Shown here one piece after another: positions 42,053 through 50,851 of a stretch of 64,000 nucleotides of DNA. The notes under the pieces are model-generated. The model saw only the letters and a program-made list of their open reading frames with translations. It made no database searches and was not told the origin of the DNA. The stretch's first letter is position 1; each line of letters starts with the position of its first letter. Source of the stretch: Desulfomicrobium sp. UBA5193 (lineage in GTDB: Bacteria; Desulfobacterota; Desulfovibrionia; Desulfovibrionales; Desulfomicrobiaceae); assembly GCA_002412965.1 (NCBI GenBank), contig DHWB01000011.1:62001-126000 (forward strand), read 5' to 3'. The position numbers and the translations under genes were made by a program.

Positions 42053-43243
42053 GTGTACACATCCTTCTTCGGCTTGCGCGAGAAGCCCTTCGACCTGCTG
42101 CCCAACCCGGATTTCCTCTATCCGAGCCGGGCCCACCAGCGTGCCCTGACCTACCTGACCCACGGCATCAGGGAGCGGGCCGGCTTCATCCTGCTGACCG
42201 GGGAGGTGGGTTCGGGCAAGACCACACTGATCCGCAATATGATCCGCAGTCAGTTGCGTGACAGCGTCCTGGCCAAGGTCTTCAACACCCGCGTCGACTC
42301 CCTGCAGCTCCTGATGCAGATCAACGGGGACTTCGGCCTGGAAACCGAGGGCAAGGACAAGTCCACGCTGCTGCGCGAGCTGAACGATTTTCTCATCGAA
42401 CAATACGCCCACAGGCGCCAGGCCGTGCTGATCATCGACGAGGCGCAAAACCTGTCGGTCGAAATTCTGGAAGAAGTGCGCATGCTTTCCAATCTGGAAA
42501 CAGACCGCGACAAGCTTCTGCAGATCATCCTCGTCGGCCAGCCCGAGCTGCGCGACATCCTGTCCGGGCCGGGTCTCATGCAGCTGCGCCAGCGCATCCA
42601 GATCAACTGCCATCTGCAGCCTCTGTCGTCCCCCGAGGTCCGCGAATACATCTGCTTTCGCCTGGAGAAGGCCGGCAACAGGGACGCGCTCAGCTTTTCG
42701 GACGACGCCGTGGAGGCCATCGCAGCCTACAGCCGGGGCATCCCGCGCCTGATCAACATCCTTTGCGACTACGTCATGATCGACGCCTTCTCGGCCCAGA
42801 GCAGGGCTATCGACGGCAAGACCGTGCACGAATTGGCCGTGGACCTGTCCTTCGAGTCCCAGTATTGGGAGGGCGGTGCCGCCAAGGCCGCGAAAGGCGA
42901 GGAAGCGAACCATTTCGGCGCATCGGGCGACGCCGTGCAATCCAACGTGGAGGCGGTGACCCGGGCTGTCTCTGGCCAGACCAAGATCCTGAGCGTCATC
43001 GGCTCCCTGAACAAGCGCCTGGAGTCCCTGGAATACATGCCCGCCCGGGACAACGCGGCCCTGCTGGATCTGCGTGAGCGCATGGACAAGCTGGAGCTGC
43101 AGAACGAGGCCATGGTCAAGGAGCTCTGGATCGCGTTGCGCCAGCTGCGTTCGGACATCGCCCTTAGGGACGAGCCCAAGCCGGAGGAGCCGAGGCCGCA
43201 GAAAAAGCCGGGCGGGTTATGGCGTTTTTTATGGGGAGAGTGA
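42053..43243 (+). CDS. XrtA-associated AAA ATPase (ExeA-like)
   Basis: 396 residues. YTSFFGLREKPFDLLPNPDFL is the family start, Walker A is LTGEVGSGKTTLIRNM near residue 50, Walker B is AVLIIDEAQNLS, and ISRGIPRLINILCDY matches sensor 2. The C-terminal ~130 residues are a charged, coiled-coil-like tail specific to this group. The start is GTG 42053. It is one of the fixed members of XrtA loci; its exact job, perhaps assembly or gating of export, is not established. Confidence 0.87.
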   Translation: MYTSFFGLREKPFDLLPNPDFLYPSRAHQRALTYLTHGIRERAGFILLTGEVGSGKTTLIRNMIRSQLRDSVLAKVFNTRVDSLQLLMQINGDFGLETEGKDKSTLLRELNDFLIEQYAHRRQAVLIIDEAQNLSVEILEEVRMLSNLETDRDKLLQIILVGQPELRDILSGPGLMQLRQRIQINCHLQPLSSPEVREYICFRLEKAGNRDALSFSDDAVEAIAAYSRGIPRLINILCDYVMIDAFSAQSRAIDGKTVHELAVDLSFESQYWEGGAAKAAKGEEANHFGASGDAVQSNVEAVTRAVSGQTKILSVIGSLNKRLESLEYMPARDNAALLDLRERMDKLELQNEAMVKELWIALRQLRSDIALRDEPKPEEPRPQKKPGGLWRFLWGE

Positions 43244-43355
43244 CCTCCCTGGATCCGACAAGCATTTTTTACGGAAACCCGTTGGAACATCACCAGAAGC
43301 ACCAAATGTCCCATAAGCCCCATTCATCCCATACCCCTATCACCCCGGAGCGCCC

Positions 43356-44606
43356 ATGAACCCGCTGGCCCAGACCATTTTTCTGGCCCTTTTTGCCATG
43401 AGCTTCACGTGCACCGCTTTCGCCGAGCCGGAGTGGAAGGCCTCCCTGGGCGTCAGCGCGGAGTATACGGACAACGCCGGCGAGGAGCACGACGGCGAGG
43501 AGGACTTCATCACCGCCCTGCGCCCCAGTCTGTCCTACAACCGCGAGGGCGGGCGGCTGCTCTTCCAGTCTGCCTATAGCGGGGATTACCGCTATTACAC
43601 CCGCGAGACCCAGGACAAAGAGTTCAACCACGACCTGAGGGTTCATGCCCTGCTGGAGGCGGCCGAGGACTTCTTCTTCCTCGACGCCACCGAGACCTAC
43701 CGCCTGGTCAACGAGGACCGCACGCGCGGCGATGTGCGCGAGGAGGACTCCACCTCCGAACTGGTCCAGCAGAACACCTTCACCTTTTCGCCCTACATCA
43801 CGCCCCGTTTCGGCGAGCGCGCCTCGGCCAAGATCGGTTACGCCTACTCGAACATCTGGTACGACGACTCGGACAAGGACTCCAAGGACATTCACCGCGG
43901 CTTCCTGGACGGTGACTACGAGCTCTCGGACCGCGCGTCCCTGCTGTCCGGCTACTCCTACACCATGGAGCTGTCCGAGGACGACACGCTGGACCGCCAC
44001 ATCGCCTACCTCGGCGGGCGTTACGAATATTCCGCCGATGGCGACGTCTATCTGAAGCTCGGCCCACAGTATTCCCGCTACCGGGACCGCGACACGAGCT
44101 CTACCAGCCTGTACTGGGACGCGGGCCTGAACCACGATTTCGGGCCCGTGCTGCTGGGGCTGTCCACGGGCATCTCCTTCGACGACGACCCGGACACGGG
44201 CGAGACCTACGAGCGCCGATACGCCACCGCGACCCTGACCAAGATCTGGGAGCGCACCAGGGCGAGCGTGTACGCGACCCTGGAGGACTACGAGGACAGC
44301 GCCGACGGCGGCTCTTATGATGACAACGATTCCGGCGGCGTGGAGTCGACCCGCAGGACAGCCTTCGGCCTGAATGTGTCCCACGAGCTGACCACCCGCC
44401 TGACCGGCAGCCTGGGGTTCAGCCACGACTTCGACGACAGCGACGACAACACAAAGCGTTGGTACGCCAACCTGGGCCTGACCTACTCCTTGAGCGAAAG
44501 CATGAACCTCTCGGCCTGGTACAGGTTCAAGGATTCGTCGTCGGATGACATCGATGAGGATTTCCGGGTGAACAGGGTCGGCGTGCAGGTTACGTATCTT
44601 TTTTAG
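43356..44606 (+). CDS. PEP-CTERM-associated outer-membrane beta-barrel (TIGR03016-like)
   Basis: 416 residues. Signal peptide about 1-23 (ends TAFA). The rest is alternating short beta strands rich in Tyr, Asp and Ser, starting WKASLGVSAEYTDNA and ending in the barrel signal GVQVTYLF. Long acidic loops (SYDDNDSGGV, RDRDTSST) are notable. Size and place match the outer-membrane protein of XrtA loci, thought to form the polymer exit pore. Repeat element copy B begins two bases after the stop. Confidence 0.85.
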   Translation: MNPLAQTIFLALFAMSFTCTAFAEPEWKASLGVSAEYTDNAGEEHDGEEDFITALRPSLSYNREGGRLLFQSAYSGDYRYYTRETQDKEFNHDLRVHALLEAAEDFFFLDATETYRLVNEDRTRGDVREEDSTSELVQQNTFTFSPYITPRFGERASAKIGYAYSNIWYDDSDKDSKDIHRGFLDGDYELSDRASLLSGYSYTMELSEDDTLDRHIAYLGGRYEYSADGDVYLKLGPQYSRYRDRDTSSTSLYWDAGLNHDFGPVLLGLSTGISFDDDPDTGETYERRYATATLTKIWERTRASVYATLEDYEDSADGGSYDDNDSGGVESTRRTAFGLNVSHELTTRLTGSLGFSHDFDDSDDNTKRWYANLGLTYSLSESMNLSAWYRFKDSSSDDIDEDFRVNRVGVQVTYLF

Positions 44607-44607
44607 T

Positions 44608-44733
44608 GGAGGGCGCCTGAGAACCATTCTGGACTGCGTTGCTTCAGCCGTTTTGAAGGGCTCATGGAGACGGCTACACTTCGCCCTCCAAAACGACTTC
44701 GCGCCTTGCCACAATGGCTCTCAGGCACCCTCC
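44608..44733 (-). repeat. Structured repeat element, copy B (minus orientation)
   Basis: Read on the minus strand, 21-base outer arms GGAGGGTGCCTGAGAGCCAT... pair end to end (44713-44733 with 44608-44628), two pairs being G-U. The inner arms CGTTTTGGAGGGC and GCCCTTCAAAACG pair over 13 bp. CATTGTGGCAAGG, CGAAGTGTA, CATGAGCCC and AACGCAG are the motifs shared with copies A and C. Confidence 0.8.
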
Positions 44734-44915
44734 GGGGAAGTAAAAAAGTATGATATGCGGAAGAAGAGTGAACAAATCTGACGACAGTAGCGCATGCCTT
44801 GTCATGCAATGGTAATGTTTGACTTTGTTGCGGAAATGACGCTTAAGAATTGTAAAAATCGCGATAATTTCTTTGTTCAGTTTAATATGATGAAAAGGAT
44901 GCAATAACCATGAAT
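44734..44915. other. AT-rich spacer between repeat copies B and C
   Basis: About 180 bases with no coding frame, terminator or recognisable promoter. With copies B and C it makes a 450-base break in the otherwise compact polysaccharide locus. Confidence 0.4.
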
Positions 44916-45039
44916 TTGAGTCTGTTCAAAAAACATTGTGGCAAGGAGCAAGGGAAATGCAAGGGTGAAGTGTATTGCGACATACATGAGCCCGCAGCAT
45001 TTTCCGCAGCAACGCAGCCAGAATGGATTTTTCAACAGG
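44916..45039 (+). repeat. Structured repeat element, copy C
   Basis: The outer arms CTGTTCAAAAAACATT (44922-44937) and AATGGATTTTTCAACAG (45022-45038) pair at 15 of 16 positions. The inner arms GGGAAATGC and GCATTTTCC pair fully (one G-U). The motifs CATTGTGGCAAGG, TGAAGTGTA, CATGAGCCC and AACGCAGCCAGAATGG are shared with copies A and B. Its right end touches the start region of the deacetylase gene. Confidence 0.8.
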
Positions 45040-45055
45040 TTTTGCGGAGCACTGC

Positions 45056-45946
45056 GTGCTAAACGCACTGACCGTGGACGTCGAGGACTATTTCCAGGTC
45101 ACCGCCTTTGCCGGCGTAGTGAATAGGGATGACTGGTCCATCTACCCGTCTAGGGTCGAGAACAACACCCGGCGAGTGTTCGACCTGCTGGACGAGCACA
45201 GCCTCAAGGGCACGTTCTTCGTTCTCGGTTGGGTGGCGGAGCGTTTTCCCGGCCTGGTGACGGAGATCGGCAGTCGGGGGCACGAGGTGGCCTGCCACGG
45301 GTACGGCCATGAACTCGTCTACAATCAGGGGCCGGAGGCGTTTCGCGACGACGTGCGGCGCACCAAGGCCATGCTCGAGGACATGACGGGCCGTCCGGTC
45401 CTGGGCTACCGCGCCCCGAGCTACTCCATCACAGCGAACTCCCTGTGGGCCTTGGACATCCTCATTGAGGAAGGCTTCGCCTACGATTCGAGCATTTTCC
45501 CCATCCATCACGACAACTACGGGATTCCCGGGGCCGAGCGTTTTCCGTTCACGGTCGAGCGGCAGGCCGGCAGCATCGTCGAGTTTCCCCTGACCACCCT
45601 GGCCTTGAACCTGCCGGGAAAGAAGATGGTTCTGCCCATCGCCGGCGGCGGCTACCTGCGCCTGCTGCCTGCAGGGATCGTCTCTTGGGGCATGCGCCGC
45701 ATCAACCAGATCGAGAAGCAGCCCGCGGTCCTCTACTTCCACCCCTGGGAACTGGATCCGGAGCAGCCGCGCATCAAAGTCCACCTCCGGTCGCGCTTCC
45801 GGCACTACGTCAATCTGGACCTGACCGAGGACAAACTGCGCTCCCTGTTCAAGGGGCTCAAGTTCGGGACCATGGCCGAGGTGTTGGGGATGAACGGGGA
45901 TGGGGTGCGGGAAAAGGGCGCTGTTCATCAAGGAGTCCTGGCGTGA
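45056..45946 (+). CDS. Polysaccharide deacetylase (XrtA/PEP-CTERM type)
   Basis: About 296 residues of the NodB fold. LTVDVEDYFQV carries the metal-site aspartate, HEVACHGYGHE the paired histidines, GYRAPSYSI the catalytic arginine region, and FHPWELDP the closing histidine. I start it at GTG 45056 because GGAG at 45046-45049 is well spaced and the family begins just before NALTVDVED; an ATG at 45023 lies inside repeat copy C and would add 11 unconserved residues. It probably removes acetyl groups from the exopolysaccharide. It overlaps the next gene (GTGA). Confidence 0.87.
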   Translation: MLNALTVDVEDYFQVTAFAGVVNRDDWSIYPSRVENNTRRVFDLLDEHSLKGTFFVLGWVAERFPGLVTEIGSRGHEVACHGYGHELVYNQGPEAFRDDVRRTKAMLEDMTGRPVLGYRAPSYSITANSLWALDILIEEGFAYDSSIFPIHHDNYGIPGAERFPFTVERQAGSIVEFPLTTLALNLPGKKMVLPIAGGGYLRLLPAGIVSWGMRRINQIEKQPAVLYFHPWELDPEQPRIKVHLRSRFRHYVNLDLTEDKLRSLFKGLKFGTMAEVLGMNGDGVREKGAVHQGVLA

Positions 45947-47322
45947 GCGCGGTCAATCAGGGTGACCTTTATGCCCATGTTGTGCGGCACGTGGTGGCCC
46001 CATTGTGGGCCATGCGTGAAAAGAGCCCTTATCTGCGGCACTACAAAAAATTTCTGCAGACCCAGTATCGCCCGTTGGACGAAGTGCGCCGGGATCAATG
46101 GACGCGCCTCAAGAGCCTCCTTGATCATGCCTACGCCCATACCCGCTTCTATCGTGACCGCTTCGACGCCTTGGATATCACGCCTCAAGACATCCGTACC
46201 TGGCAGGACTTCGAGGGTCTGCCCTTGCTGACCAAGGACGACATCCGCGCCAAGCGTGATGCCATGGTGGCGGACAACATTCCCAAGGATCTCCTTTTCC
46301 CGAAGAAGACGTCAGGTTCAACGGGCGTGTCCCTATCCTTTTTCGTGGACGAGGACAGCCTGCAATGGAAGCGGGGCTGCGCGTTGCGGCATGACGAATG
46401 GACGGGCTGGCGTCTGGGCGAGCGGATCGGGGCTGTTTGGGGCAATCCGGAGTACAAGAAGTCCTGGCGCGGCTATGTGCGGAACGCGTTGCTCGAGCGT
46501 GGAACCTTTTTGGACACCCTGCGCATGGACGAAGAGGCCATGACGGATTTCCATGCATCCATCAGCCGGGAAAAACCGACCCTGCTTTTCGGCCACGCCC
46601 ATTCCCTCTATCTGTTCGCCCGCTTCGTACAGCAAAGCGGGTTTTCCCCCATCCAGCCCAAGGGCATCATCTCTACGGCCATGGTCCTGCACGATTTCGA
46701 GCGGATCCTGATTGAAGAAGTCTTCGGCTGCAAGGTCACCAACCGCTACGGGTGTGAGGAAGTCAGCCTCATCGCATGCGAATGCGAGGCGCACCAGGGT
46801 CTGCACGTCAACATGGACACCCTTCATTTTGAATGCCTGCGTGACGGCAAACCTGCCGGGGCCGGGGAGACCGGGGCCGTGGTGGTCACGGACCTGACCA
46901 ATTATGGCATGCCCTTCATCCGCTACCTCGTGGGCGACACGGCGCGCATGGCCGAGAAGCCCTGCACCTGCGGACGCACCTACCCGCTCATCGAATCCCT
47001 TGAAGGCCGCATCGCCGATTACGTGCGCACACCAGAAGGTGAATACATCTCCGGCATCTCCCTGACCGAGAACTTCGCAATGGTCCTTGATGGCGTGAAG
47101 CAGATGCAGATCGTGCAGGACGCGCTCGATCACCTCCTGTTCCGCGTGGTGCAGGGGGAAAATGGCCAGGATCAGGCCCTGCGCACCGACATCGCCCGCC
47201 TGGTGCAGGAGCGGTTCGGGTCGTCCATGCGGCATGACGTGGAGTATGTCGATTCCATCCAGTCCGAGACTTCGGGGAAATACCGGTTTTGCGTGTCCAA
47301 GCTGGAACAACATTTTTTGTGA
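45943..47322 (+). CDS. CapK/PaaK-like AMP-forming ligase
   Basis: 459 residues of the adenylate-forming phenylacetate-CoA-ligase-like family. The phosphate loop is KKTSGSTGVSLSFFV, the adenine motif region is TNRYGCEEVSLIAC, and the ribose/hinge region is FIRYLVGDTARM. CTCGRTYP and GCEEV suggest the zinc-type cysteines seen in this branch. CapK-like members are common in polysaccharide loci, where they may activate an acyl group for glycan decoration. GTG 45943 overlaps the deacetylase stop and follows AAGGAG; a longer in-frame reading back to 45685 overlaps the deacetylase gene and is rejected. Confidence 0.82.
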   Translation: MSAVNQGDLYAHVVRHVVAPLWAMREKSPYLRHYKKFLQTQYRPLDEVRRDQWTRLKSLLDHAYAHTRFYRDRFDALDITPQDIRTWQDFEGLPLLTKDDIRAKRDAMVADNIPKDLLFPKKTSGSTGVSLSFFVDEDSLQWKRGCALRHDEWTGWRLGERIGAVWGNPEYKKSWRGYVRNALLERGTFLDTLRMDEEAMTDFHASISREKPTLLFGHAHSLYLFARFVQQSGFSPIQPKGIISTAMVLHDFERILIEEVFGCKVTNRYGCEEVSLIACECEAHQGLHVNMDTLHFECLRDGKPAGAGETGAVVVTDLTNYGMPFIRYLVGDTARMAEKPCTCGRTYPLIESLEGRIADYVRTPEGEYISGISLTENFAMVLDGVKQMQIVQDALDHLLFRVVQGENGQDQALRTDIARLVQERFGSSMRHDVEYVDSIQSETSGKYRFCVSKLEQHFL

Positions 47323-47386
47323 TTTTTTATGTACTTTCCTGTCAATCAATTAACTTATTAATTTGTATATAAAATAGGGAAATACA

Positions 47387-48547
47387 GTGATAGAAGGAAT
47401 GGACTTTGTTGTTTTCTCAGATGATTGGGGGCGGTGTCCGAGCAGTTGTCAGCATATATTCAAACGTATTCTTTTAAAGAACCGTGTGTTATGGGTTGAT
47501 ACAATAGGTATTCGAAGTCCACAACTAAGTATTTATGATTTAAAAAGAAGTATGGAAAAAATTTCTGGATGGATAAAAAAAAATGACAAGATTTGCAATG
47601 ATGAAAGTGTCGTAAACCTAAGCACAATTAGTCCAATTATTATCCCATACAACCATATTTCTCTTTTAAGACGCTTTAATAAGAAGTTCACAAAAATTCA
47701 ATTAAGCAATAAAATTAAAGAAATTGGTTTTAATAATCCAATAATTGTCACAACATTTCCAAATGCTGTTGATTATATGGATAGCTTGTATTCATCTATT
47801 CAAGTATACTATTGTGTAGATGACTTTGTACATTGGCCAGGAGTTCGTTCAAATCTTGTGATTCAGATGGAGGAAGAGCTTCTCTTGAGATCAGACATTG
47901 TTTTTGGGACTTCGCAATATTTATGTGATGTGAAGAAAAGGGAGGGAGTTGCCCCAATTTTTCTTCCGCATGGTGTTGATGTTCAACATTTTGGCATGGA
48001 TAATCATGGCCGTCATAAGTTGTCAGATATACCTTCTCCACGCATAGGTTTTTTTGGTGCAATCAGTGAGTGGGTGGATCTTAAGCTTGTAGCGCATATT
48101 GCTCAGAGCCATCCAGATTGGTCAATAGTCCTGATTGGTGGGCATGATGTGGATGTAACAATCCTTCAATCACATAAAAATATTTTCCTCCTTGGAAGTG
48201 TGCCGTATGGCGTTCTGCCGGAGTATGCAGTCGGATTTGACGTGGGTATCATTCCGTTTCTTGTCAACGATCTTACTCAAAGTGTAAATCCTATTAAGTT
48301 GCTAGAATATCTCGCATGCGGTCTGCCTGTAGTTTCCACGGATATGCCCGAGGTTCGCAGGTTTTCAGGGCATGTTCATATTGCATTCGACTCCAATCAT
48401 TTTGTCCATTGCATAGAGGAAGCATTGTGTGAGGCAACTCCAGAATTGGTGAGGTCGCGAAAAGAAATCGCTGCAAACTATTCTTGGGAATCAATCGCTA
48501 ATCAATTTTGTGAACATCTCGGAAAAAAGCTTGGACTGACATGCTGA
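47387..48547 (+). CDS. Glycosyltransferase (GT4/TuaH-like), AT-rich
   Basis: 386 residues of GT-B type. The N-terminal domain starts VVFSDDWGRCPSSCQHIFKR; the C-terminal domain has IGFFGAISEWVDLKLVAHI, IPFLVNDLTQSVNPIKLLEYLACGLPVV and STDMPEVRRF. The arrangement resembles TuaH-like enzymes. GTG 47387 follows GGGAAA; ATG 47399 is also possible. GC content drops abruptly relative to the ligase gene upstream, pointing to a different origin. It overlaps wecB by seven bases. Sugar specificity is unknown. Confidence 0.82.
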   Translation: MIEGMDFVVFSDDWGRCPSSCQHIFKRILLKNRVLWVDTIGIRSPQLSIYDLKRSMEKISGWIKKNDKICNDESVVNLSTISPIIIPYNHISLLRRFNKKFTKIQLSNKIKEIGFNNPIIVTTFPNAVDYMDSLYSSIQVYYCVDDFVHWPGVRSNLVIQMEEELLLRSDIVFGTSQYLCDVKKREGVAPIFLPHGVDVQHFGMDNHGRHKLSDIPSPRIGFFGAISEWVDLKLVAHIAQSHPDWSIVLIGGHDVDVTILQSHKNIFLLGSVPYGVLPEYAVGFDVGIIPFLVNDLTQSVNPIKLLEYLACGLPVVSTDMPEVRRFSGHVHIAFDSNHFVHCIEEALCEATPELVRSRKEIAANYSWESIANQFCEHLGKKLGLTC

Positions 48548-49698
48548 AAAAAATTGCAATTGTTTTTGGTACACGCCCTGAGGCTATTAAGCTTGCGCCT
48601 GTTATCAAGGAGATAGAAAAGAGAAGTGAGTTTTTTGAAGCGCTGATAATTTCGACGGGGCAGCACCGGGAAATGCTCGCTCAAGCCTTAGAAATTTTTA
48701 ATGTAGAACCGCATATTGATTTGCAGGTAATGAAAAATGATCAAGACATTATTGATGTAACGTCCAGAATTATTCAAGGGCTTAATATTGTATTCAAGGA
48801 GAGAAAGCCTGATTTCGTTATAGTTCAGGGCGATACGACCACAACTTTTGCTGCATCACTCGCAGCTTTTTATAATAAAATACATGTCGGCCATGTTGAG
48901 GCTGGGCTCAGGACCTATGATAAATCAAGTCCTTTTCCAGAAGAAATTAATAGGCAGCTTACTACTGTTCTTTCTGATTTACATTTCGCGCCAACTTCAA
49001 TGACCTATGAAAATCTTATTCATTGCGGAGTTAGACGTGAAAATATATTTTTAACTGGAAATACTGTAATTGATGCATTGCATAATTATTTATTATTGAA
49101 TGATAATCATTGTAGATATTGTGATGAAAATAAAAAAAGTATCCTTGTGACAGCGCACAGAAGAGAAAATTTTGGGAAACCGATTAAAAATATATGTCTT
49201 GCTATTCGAGATATAGTTCAGATGCGAAGCGATATAGAATTCATTTATCCTGTTCACCTCAACCCAAACATCCAGGCTCCAGTTTATGAGCTCCTAGGTG
49301 GCTTGGAAAGAGTGTCGCTTATCCCAAGCCAGACATATTTCGAATTTCTTAGGCTCATGCAGTCTTCATATATGATTCTCAGTGATTCAGGTGGAGTTCA
49401 GGAAGAGGCACCTTCACTTGGCAAGCCGGTGCTGGTTCTTCGCGACACCTCTGAGCGCATGGAGGCTGTGGAGGCCGGTGCGGTCAAGCTGGTTGGAACA
49501 GACAGACATGCCATTGTCGAAGAGGTTGTCAGGCTTCTTGACGACCCTAAGGCTTACGCCACCATGGCCAATGCAGGAAATCCATTTGGGGATGGCCTAG
49601 CTTCCTCGCGCATTGCTGACTCAATACTACACTATTTTGGAATGGGACCATCTCCTGCGGAATTCCAGTTTCAGCGAGGCTTGAACTTTGTCAAATAG
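48541..49698 (+). CDS. wecB: UDP-N-acetylglucosamine 2-epimerase
   Basis: 385 residues. GTRPEAIKLAPV, STGQHREM, QGDTTTTFAASLAAFY, GHVEAGLRT, PFPEEINRQ and SDSGGVQEEAPSLGKP are in the standard order and spacing of the non-hydrolysing epimerase. It makes UDP-ManNAc from UDP-GlcNAc in the cytoplasm, so the polymer probably contains ManNAc or a derivative. No UDP-ManNAc dehydrogenase is in the window. The first two-thirds are AT-rich like the gene before it, and the last third has the local GC content. Confidence 0.93.
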   Translation: MLKKIAIVFGTRPEAIKLAPVIKEIEKRSEFFEALIISTGQHREMLAQALEIFNVEPHIDLQVMKNDQDIIDVTSRIIQGLNIVFKERKPDFVIVQGDTTTTFAASLAAFYNKIHVGHVEAGLRTYDKSSPFPEEINRQLTTVLSDLHFAPTSMTYENLIHCGVRRENIFLTGNTVIDALHNYLLLNDNHCRYCDENKKSILVTAHRRENFGKPIKNICLAIRDIVQMRSDIEFIYPVHLNPNIQAPVYELLGGLERVSLIPSQTYFEFLRLMQSSYMILSDSGGVQEEAPSLGKPVLVLRDTSERMEAVEAGAVKLVGTDRHAIVEEVVRLLDDPKAYATMANAGNPFGDGLASSRIADSILHYFGMGPSPAEFQFQRGLNFVK

Positions 49699-50844
49699 GT
49701 GTCAATCGCGGTTAAAATGCATACGGCCATGAGGATTTGTCACCTTATCGCCACCAATTTTTATGGCGGCCCGGAAAGACAGATTTGTCAGCATGCTCTC
49801 CGAATGATGAAGAAAGATCATTGGCTGCGCATCATCTCGTTTATGGATAATTCCCAGTCAAACGAGTTGATGAATATGGCTATTTCGCAAGGCATCAAAG
49901 TAAGTGGGGTTTCCGGACTTCATCCCTTTGATCCGAGACCGATATGGAAACTTCGGGACTACCTTAGACACAACCGGGTCGATATATTGTGTACGCATGG
50001 CTACAAGTCATCTGTTCTCGGTCGGATTGCCTCGTGGATGGCGGGTTGTCGTCAAATTGTGATCTCACGCGGATGGACTGGTGAGTCGCGGCGGGTTCGA
50101 ATTTACGAATTCCTCGACCGGATATTCCTGCGTCTGGCCGACGCCGTTGTGGCGGTTTCCGATGGGCAGCGGCAGAAGATCCTGGCCTGCGGCGTGCGGC
50201 CGGAGAAAGTGCGCGTTATCCATAATGCCATTGACCTGACAACCTATCCCGGCCCTGCGGAAAAAAGCGTGCGTGCCGAACTGGGCATCCCGCAAGACGC
50301 CATTCTGGTGGCCACTGCCGGGCGGCTCAGTCCGGAGAAGAATCATCTGGGGCTGGTTGAGGCTGCGCGGCACGTGCTGGCGAAGATGCCGGATGTGTAT
50401 TTCGTGGTTTTTGGGGAGGGTTTTCTGCGGCCCGAATTGGAAAAGGCCGTGGCGGACGCAGGGATCGGGCACAGGTTTTTTCTGCCCGGTTTTCGCAGTG
50501 ATGTTCGCTCGCTCTTCCACGAAATCGATATCTTTGTGTTGCCGTCACATACGGAAGGGCTGCCCAATGTGGTTCTGGAGGCGTTTGCCTGCCGCAAGCC
50601 TGTGGTGGCGACCAGTGTTGGCGGAACGCCCGAAGTGGTCAGTGATGGGGTGAACGGTATTCTCGTCGCTCCGAATGACGCTGAAAATCTGGCCAATACC
50701 ATTGTTGAACTTTGTGCTGATTCCCGCAAAAGGGTTGAAATGGGGATGAATGGCTTTCAGGTCGTGCAATCTGACTTTGGCTTCGAGAAGCAAACTAGCG
50801 ATTATATGCTGCTATATAAAAATCTCATATGCGTTTATAATTGA
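49699..50844 (+). CDS. GT4-family glycosyltransferase
   Basis: 381 residues if started at GTG 49699, directly after the wecB stop; ATG 49729 (MRICHLIATNFYGGPERQ) begins the conserved part. GT-B features are GGPERQICQHALRM in the acceptor loop, VATAGRLSPEKNHLGLVEA, and the donor site LPSHTEGLPNVVLEAFACRKPVV. It is similar in type to WbnH/Wca-like enzymes. The position next to wecB suggests transfer of an N-acetylhexosamine, but this is inference. It ends seven bases before the next start. Confidence 0.85.
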   Translation: MSIAVKMHTAMRICHLIATNFYGGPERQICQHALRMMKKDHWLRIISFMDNSQSNELMNMAISQGIKVSGVSGLHPFDPRPIWKLRDYLRHNRVDILCTHGYKSSVLGRIASWMAGCRQIVISRGWTGESRRVRIYEFLDRIFLRLADAVVAVSDGQRQKILACGVRPEKVRVIHNAIDLTTYPGPAEKSVRAELGIPQDAILVATAGRLSPEKNHLGLVEAARHVLAKMPDVYFVVFGEGFLRPELEKAVADAGIGHRFFLPGFRSDVRSLFHEIDIFVLPSHTEGLPNVVLEAFACRKPVVATSVGGTPEVVSDGVNGILVAPNDAENLANTIVELCADSRKRVEMGMNGFQVVQSDFGFEKQTSDYMLLYKNLICVYN

Positions 50845-50851
50845 GAAAAAT

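Noticed and set aside
41177..42940. 587-codon minus-strand open frame
   Set aside because: It is antisense to the tyrosine kinase and AAA ATPase genes, both with clear Walker motifs; it is His/Gln/Gly-rich, as expected of a shadow frame.
43290..44714. 474-codon minus-strand open frame
   Set aside because: It is antisense to the outer-membrane barrel gene and runs into repeat copy B; the composition is that of a reverse-strand shadow.
45685..45942. Long upstream extension of the CapK-like ligase
   Set aside because: It lies out of frame inside the deacetylase gene; the GTG at 45943 has AAGGAG and begins the conserved protein.
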